The translations under genes were made by a program, and so were the position numbers. From positions 1 through 64,000 of the forward strand of contig JBOEGN010000033.1 of NCBI GenBank assembly GCA_050633445.1: DNA of 64,000 bases, written 5' to 3'. The stretch comes from Thalassobius sp050633445 (lineage in GTDB: Bacteria; Pseudomonadota; Alphaproteobacteria; Rhodobacterales; Rhodobacteraceae). Below the pieces are notes generated by a model. It did no database searches. It was not told where the DNA came from and saw only the letters and a program-made list of their open reading frames with translations. Below, in pieces: positions 59,962 to 64,000 of this stretch; position 1 is the first letter of the stretch, and every line of letters begins with the position of its first letter.

Positions 59962-60836
59962 TGGATGCTCTCCAGCTTGGTGCCATGGGTCAAACGATGC
60001 CGCAGTGCCGAAGACAGTTGATCCACAACCACGATAGCGCCAAACAGCAGCAGAAAGATCGCGGCGGCCTCGTCATACTGACCTTTGCCCCAGCTCATCG
60101 CGTTTTTCAGATCATAGCCAATGCCGCCGGCGCCGACGAACCCCAGAATAGCCGAGGCCCGGATGTTGATCTCGAATCGCAACAGGGCATAGGACAGATA
60201 GTTCGGAGACACTTGCGGGATCACACCCAGCGTCATGCGTTGCACCCAGCCCGCGCCAACAGATTGCAGGCCCTCGACGGGTTTCAGACTGGCGTTTTCG
60301 TTCACCTCGGAAAACAGTTTGCCCAGCGCCCCGGAAGTGTGAAAGGCGATCGCGATCATCGCCGGTACAGGACCACCGCCCAGAACATAGATCAGCACCA
60401 GCGCGATCACGATTTCGGGGATGGCGCGGGTGATGTCCATGATCCTGCGAAACACCGGAATCATACGTGGCCAGCGCGCCAACCCTCGGGTCGACAAGAG
60501 CGACAGAACGATGGCAATCACCGCGCCGATCAGGGTCGCGGCCCCAGCAATGTTCAGCGTTTCAACCAACGAAGGGAAGAAAGTTACGAAATGACCGGGC
60601 AGTTCCGCCAGTTTCTCGCTGGCTTCGCCCAACACTTCGGCGGGGAAATCAAAGAGCTGATGCAAACCAGACCAAAACCCGCCCGCGTTCCGGTCGTCGG
60701 CCAACATAAAGCCCGACACCATCAGCGCCACAAATACGGTCAGCATGATGCCAGAGTACAAACGCTTGCGGCGCGTCAGCTCCATATAGGCGTCGCGCAC
60801 CTCGGATACGGGGGCGTGGGCGGAAATATCGGCCAT
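59958..60836 (-). CDS. phnE: Phosphonate ABC transporter permease PhnE, copy 2
   Basis: Second permease subunit, 292 residues from ATG 60836 (MADISAHAPVSEVRDAYMEL). Five or six helices, with the EAA-type loop KPVEGLQSVGAGWVQRMTLG and STRGLARWPRMIPVFRRIMD. It is close to normal length, unlike copy 1. Preceded by a 10-bp-stem hairpin in the gap after phnD. Confidence 0.92.
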   Translation of the reverse strand: MADISAHAPVSEVRDAYMELTRRKRLYSGIMLTVFVALMVSGFMLADDRNAGGFWSGLHQLFDFPAEVLGEASEKLAELPGHFVTFFPSLVETLNIAGAATLIGAVIAIVLSLLSTRGLARWPRMIPVFRRIMDITRAIPEIVIALVLIYVLGGGPVPAMIAIAFHTSGALGKLFSEVNENASLKPVEGLQSVGAGWVQRMTLGVIPQVSPNYLSYALLRFEINIRASAILGFVGAGGIGYDLKNAMSWGKGQYDEAAAIFLLLFGAIVVVDQLSSALRHRLTHGTKLESIQ

Positions 60837-60860
60837 TTTGGGGAACCTTAGACAAGACAA

Positions 60861-60886
60861 CAGGCCCCGCGGGGGTGCGGGGCCTG
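60861..60886 (-). repeat. Strong hairpin between phnD and phnE
   Basis: CAGGCCCCGC (60861-60870) pairs perfectly with GCGGGGCCTG (60877-60886) around a 6-base loop, in the 65-bp gap between phnD and phnE. No T-run follows on the minus strand. Such stems after binding-protein genes stabilise the upstream message or reduce read-through, giving more PhnD than permease. Confidence 0.7.
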
Positions 60887-60901
60887 TGCGATTTGGTCAG
60901 C

Positions 60902-61804
60902 TTAGTTGGACTTCAGCTTACGTGCTTCGACGATCACTTCGTAGGCTTCGTGCGTGATCGGCATAAAGCCTTTGGCGTCGCCCTGCAGCACGCCATAGGC
61001 GCAGTCTTCGTCCATCGACTTCAACGAGGCCAGCAGACCGGTGAATTTAATCTTCACGTCTTCTGGCAGCTCTTTGCGGACAACAAAGGGACCCTCAGGG
61101 ATCGGCTTGGACTGCCAGATCTGCACCAGGTCGTTCATGTCGATCAGGCCAGCGTCCACAGCTTTGCGCAGCGCGCCCGAGCTGAAGCCGTCTTCCCATT
61201 CGCCCAGACCGTCGGCCCAGGTCACGCCGCCGTCAACGTCGCCGTTGTTCACTGCAACGATGGTCTGCTCGTGTCCGCCGGTGAATTTAACTTCGCCGAA
61301 GTAGTCACCCGAAGTCATGGTCGCGCCGGTCGCCTGAGGGATCTCGATCGAAGGGATCAGGAAGCCCGAGGTCGAGTTCGGATCACCAAAGCCAAAGACT
61401 TTGTTCTTCATGTCGTCCAGCGATTTGATGCCGCTGTCCTTGCGGGCAAAGCCAACCGAGTAATAGCCATAGCCACCGTCCAGGTTCACTTTGACCAGGA
61501 TCGGCTCGACCGCTTCTGGGTCCGACAAGAAGGTTTTGGCATAACCCGAGGCGCCCAACCAGGCCGCGTCGATGGTGCCGCCCAGCAGACCCTGGATCAC
61601 ACCGTTATAATCGGCAGGGGCGAACAGTTTGGTTTCGACACCCAGCAGAGTCTCGGTCTTTTCACGCAGACATTCGTTGCTGTTCAGACGGTCTTGGGCG
61701 TTTTCGCCACCCAGGATACCGATGCGGAATTCTTTGATTTCGTCTGCCATGACCGGGCTGGCCAGGGCGGTGGTTGCCAGAACGGCAGCAATCAGTTTTT
61801 TCAT
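60902..61804 (-). CDS. phnD: Phosphonate-binding periplasmic protein PhnD
   Basis: Substrate-binding protein of the phosphonate importer. The 300 residues start with a signal peptide (MKKLIAAVLATTALASPVMA, residues 1-20). Conserved binding features: RIGILGGENAQDRLNSNECL, KLFAPADYNGVIQGLLGGTID (as TKLFAPADYNGVI) and FGDPNSTSGFLIPSIEI. Order phnC-phnD-phnE-phnE. Confidence 0.95.
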   Translation of the reverse strand: MKKLIAAVLATTALASPVMADEIKEFRIGILGGENAQDRLNSNECLREKTETLLGVETKLFAPADYNGVIQGLLGGTIDAAWLGASGYAKTFLSDPEAVEPILVKVNLDGGYGYYSVGFARKDSGIKSLDDMKNKVFGFGDPNSTSGFLIPSIEIPQATGATMTSGDYFGEVKFTGGHEQTIVAVNNGDVDGGVTWADGLGEWEDGFSSGALRKAVDAGLIDMNDLVQIWQSKPIPEGPFVVRKELPEDVKIKFTGLLASLKSMDEDCAYGVLQGDAKGFMPITHEAYEVIVEARKLKSN

Positions 61805-61843
61805 CGTCTCTCTCCGATTGGGATGAAGTCTGTTTGGATAGGG

Positions 61844-62659
61844 TCAGGCCGTTTCGGCCAGGTCCGCCCCGGTGTGGCGGTCCAGCGTTTCGATGCTGGT
61901 GCTGGTCGCGGCCTCGGAAAACGAGCCATCCGCGCCATAAATGTCCCGCGCGACGCCGGTGGTCAGCTGCGCAGGGGTTCCGTCAAACACGATCCGGCCT
62001 GCGCGCATCCCGATGACGCGGTCGCAATAGCGGCGGGCAGTGTCCAAGGTATGCAGGTTCGCGATTACCATGCGGCCGTCCTCGTCATGAATGCGGCGCA
62101 GGTCGTCCATAACGATCTGAGCGTTCATCGGGTCCAGACTGGCTATGGGTTCGTCGGCCAGAACGATCTTGGGGTCTTGCATGATGGCGCGGGCGATGGC
62201 GACGCGCTGTTGCTGGCCACCCGACAGGGCCTCGGCCCGTTTGGCGGCATGGGCGGCAATGCCCAGACGATCCAAAATATCGATGGCGCGATGGATGTCG
62301 CTTTGCGGATACAGGTTGAACAGGGTCGCAACGGCTGAGCGCTGGTTCAACGTGCCATGCAGCACGTTCGAGACCACATCCATCCGCGGCACCAGATTGA
62401 ACTGCTGGAAAATCATCGCGCAGTCCCGCTGCCAACGACGTTTGTCCGCGCCTTTCAGTGCGGTAATTTCACGCCCGTCAAAGGAGATGATCCCGCTGGT
62501 CTGAGTCTCGAGCCGGTTCAGCATCCGCAGCAGGGTGGACTTACCCGCGCCAGAGGCCCCGATGATGCCGATCATCATCGGACGGTCGATCTGGATAGTG
62601 ACAGAATCCACGGCCTTAATAGCACCCCAGGACTTAGTCAGATTTTGAATGGTCAGCAT
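61844..62659 (-). CDS. phnC: Phosphonate ABC transporter ATPase PhnC
   Basis: ATP-binding subunit of the phosphonate importer. The 271 residues contain Walker A GASGAGKSTLLRMLNRL, the signature EALSGGQQQRVAIAR, Walker B KIVLADEPIASLD and the PhnC-specific FQQFNLVPRMDVVSNVLHG. First gene of the transport operon; a Pho-box-like repeat lies 41-79 bp upstream. Confidence 0.95.
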   Translation of the reverse strand: MLTIQNLTKSWGAIKAVDSVTIQIDRPMMIGIIGASGAGKSTLLRMLNRLETQTSGIISFDGREITALKGADKRRWQRDCAMIFQQFNLVPRMDVVSNVLHGTLNQRSAVATLFNLYPQSDIHRAIDILDRLGIAAHAAKRAEALSGGQQQRVAIARAIMQDPKIVLADEPIASLDPMNAQIVMDDLRRIHDEDGRMVIANLHTLDTARRYCDRVIGMRAGRIVFDGTPAQLTTGVARDIYGADGSFSEAATSTSIETLDRHTGADLAETA

Positions 62660-62699
62660 TCTTCACCCCGCTTCTGAAAAAGCGAAGTAGGGCCGCGCC

Positions 62700-62738
62700 G
62701 AGACGGATTCTTGACAGATTTCTTAAAGTTTCATGACG
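62700..62738 (-). promoter_or_regulatory. Possible PHO box upstream of phnC
   Basis: On the minus strand, CGTCAT, TTTAAG, TGTCAA and CGTCTC recur at 11-bp intervals; three of the four fit the TGTCA core of the PHO box repeat. A dimeric PhoB site of this type is established for phosphate-regulated phn genes. The match is partial. Confidence 0.5.
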
Positions 62739-62836
62739 CCGCACTGCGGTATCGCGCTGAGATTCTTAGTTAATCAATTGTTAAAAATCACTGTTTTCAC
62801 TCGCAGCGAGGTCCTGTGGAAACCGTTACCCCGACG

Positions 62837-63592
62837 TCATCCACGCCACCGCATCGCCAAAGATTTGAGCATATGGCCCGGCAAAATCGCAAAACACCGC
62901 AGGTAGCGCATGAACATACGGCCAGGATTCTCTAGCATCCGCCACAACCACTCCATCTGGATGGTCCGCACCCATTGCGGCGCGCGCACCTGACTGCCGG
63001 ACAGGAAATCCAGTCCAGCGCCGATCGAGGCAAAGCCCACAGACGGCGCCGTCACCCGCCCTCGGGCGGCGAACAATTCCTGCTTGGGCGCGCCCAGTGC
63101 GATGAAACACAGACCAACGCCTTCGCTTTCCAGCCTTCGCAAGATTTCGTCGGCCTGACCGCCCTGAGGATCAAACCCAAAAGGCGGGGCAATCCGGGTG
63201 CTCACCCGCAAACCTGGGACTTGGGCCTCTAACGCCTCGGCCGATGCTTTCAGGCTGGTATCGGTCGTGCCGACCAGACCCACCGCAACGTCCATCTGCG
63301 CGGCCAACCGGCACAGAGGCAGGATCGTGTCGGATCCCGGCATCAACGTCACCGGTCGCGCAGCCAAGCGCGACATCCACACAATCGGATTGCCGTCGGC
63401 CACCACAAAATCCTGCGCTTTGTAGGCGGCCCGGAAATCCATGTCAGTGCGCAATTTCACCAGATGATCCAGGTTCAGCGTTGCCAAGGCAAAGCCCTGC
63501 TTGCCAGCAAGCCGCGCGCTTACCTGCTGCTCCAACGCCTCCCAGTTGGGGACGTCGACGGACAGGCTGTACTGATCAATCGAAAATTCCAC
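62837..63592 (-). CDS. WecG/TagA/CpsF-family glycosyltransferase
   Basis: Adds the second sugar to an undecaprenyl-linked acceptor (GT26 family). The 251 residues contain the diagnostic LATLNLDHLVKL (TxNxxH-like), VADGNPIVWMSRL, and GLCFIALGAPKQELF with the GAPKQE motif. The C-terminus is basic and hydrophobic, suggesting membrane association. It is the right-hand counterpart of the polysaccharide genes at 716-4259 and lies beside a Gfo/Idh/MocA-type gene on the other strand. Confidence 0.88.
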   Translation of the reverse strand: MEFSIDQYSLSVDVPNWEALEQQVSARLAGKQGFALATLNLDHLVKLRTDMDFRAAYKAQDFVVADGNPIVWMSRLAARPVTLMPGSDTILPLCRLAAQMDVAVGLVGTTDTSLKASAEALEAQVPGLRVSTRIAPPFGFDPQGGQADEILRRLESEGVGLCFIALGAPKQELFAARGRVTAPSVGFASIGAGLDFLSGSQVRAPQWVRTIQMEWLWRMLENPGRMFMRYLRCFAILPGHMLKSLAMRWRG

Positions 63593-63796
63593 GCGGCTCT
63601 CCTGATTGCGCCACCCGCTTCTTGAATACGCGCTTGGGAATGATAGGCAACAGGGGGATATCGTGAAACCGCTTTAACCGCGACAAACTGTTGACATTTT
63701 CCTATGCTGTTTTGCAGCAAATGGCAGAAATTAGTCGGTACAAGAAACAATGAGGCTGACAAACAACAGGCAAATCGGGCAAGCAGGGTGCGCGGC

Positions 63797-64000
63797 ATGA
63801 GCGGTGTGACCTTGATTGGCTGCGGATTTGTGGCAGACCTTTACATGCGCTCGCTTCAGGCGTCGGGCATTGCGGTGCTGGGTGCCTATGACTTGCGCGC
63901 TGATCGGATGCAGGCGTTTTGCGCATATTGGGATGTCCCCCAAGCCAAGTCTCTGGACGCATTGTTTGCCGTGACGCCCAAGGATGGCGTGATCCTGAAC
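63797..64000 (+). CDS. Gfo/Idh/MocA-type oxidoreductase, 5' part (runs off window)
   Basis: Only 68 residues are present. From ATG 63797, MSGVTLIGCGFVADLYMRSL is a Rossmann NAD(P)-binding start (GxGxxxxxY pattern), followed by a beta-alpha unit ending YDLRADRMQAFCAYW. Its neighbour suggests a sugar dehydrogenase for glycan building blocks. A TTGACA hexamer at 63691 is 106 bp upstream, but no convincing -10 box is paired with it. Family assignment is limited by the truncation. Confidence 0.6.
   Translation, partial: MSGVTLIGCGFVADLYMRSLQASGIAVLGAYDLRADRMQAFCAYWDVPQAKSLDALFAVTPKDGVILN

Noticed and set aside
60875..62338. 487-residue open frame on the plus strand over phnD and phnC
   Set aside because: Antisense to two clear genes; composition (Gln, Arg, His, Val-rich) is that of a shadow frame in GC-rich DNA.
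63691..63720. TTGACA promoter before the Gfo/Idh-type gene
   Set aside because: No acceptable -10 hexamer at 16-18 bp, so not called as a promoter.

Overview
The window is a segment of a bacterial chromosome from an alphaproteobacterium, most likely a marine member of the Rhodobacterales (Roseobacter group). This rests on the flagellar gene content (FlaF, FlbT, DUF1217, FlgJ without a hydrolase domain, MotE-like protein), on the ArsR/DUF6428 pair and the complete phosphonate (C-P lyase) locus, on CtrA-like and CcrM-like sites, and on protein sequences typical of that order. Genus cannot be assigned from sequence alone. No rRNA, tRNA, CRISPR array, insertion sequence or phage gene was seen.

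Layout. (1) 1-10.6 kb: replication core on the minus strand (rpsT, dnaA, dnaN, recF, and the 5' part of gyrB), with an acyl-CoA-synthetase-like gene and three polysaccharide genes lying between recF and gyrB. (2) 10.7-16.6 kb: housekeeping genes, namely a divergent DUF6428/arsR pair with two identical palindromic operators, an enoyl-CoA hydratase, mutM, ubiE-ubiB and a small-molecule kinase-like phosphotransferase. ubiE carries two runs of N. (3) 16.6-47.6 kb: an almost uninterrupted flagellar island in several facing and diverging operons: flgD-fliK; flgJ-flgN-fliC-flaF-flbT-DUF1217; fliI; flgBC-fliE-fliQ-flgFGAH-fliL-like; sltF-flhA-fliR-flhB-fliJ-like; fliL-(120-aa protein)-motE-like-motA-(684-aa protein); fliF-fliH-fliN-fliP; flgE-flgK-flgL-flgI; motB. 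fliG, fliM and fliO are not visible here. (4) 47.6-62.7 kb: phosphonate use. Minus-strand phnGHIJKLN diverge from phnF-phnM2; a first phnM and a DUF1045 2H-phosphoesterase gene lie downstream; phnCDEE plus a hexapeptide acyltransferase form the transport operon, followed by a fatty acid desaturase. (5) 62.8-64 kb: a WecG/TagA-type glycosyltransferase and the start of a Gfo/Idh/MocA-type gene, again pointing to polysaccharide synthesis.

How it works together. The flagellar island encodes the export gate, rod, hook, rings, filament and stator; short spaced TTAA-N7-TTAA-like motifs sit in most of its intergenic promoters and suggest CtrA control. The phosphonate block encodes uptake (PhnCDE), activation and C-P bond cleavage (PhnGHIJ with PhnKL), pyrophosphate removal (two PhnM copies), ring opening (no PhnP is seen; DUF1045 is a candidate replacement) and PRPP formation (PhnN), under PhnF and probably PhoB.

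The N runs at 13591-13602, 13853-13896 and 32692-32693 are assembly gaps whose lengths do not match the missing coding sequence, so ubiE and flhA look broken but are probably intact in the organism.
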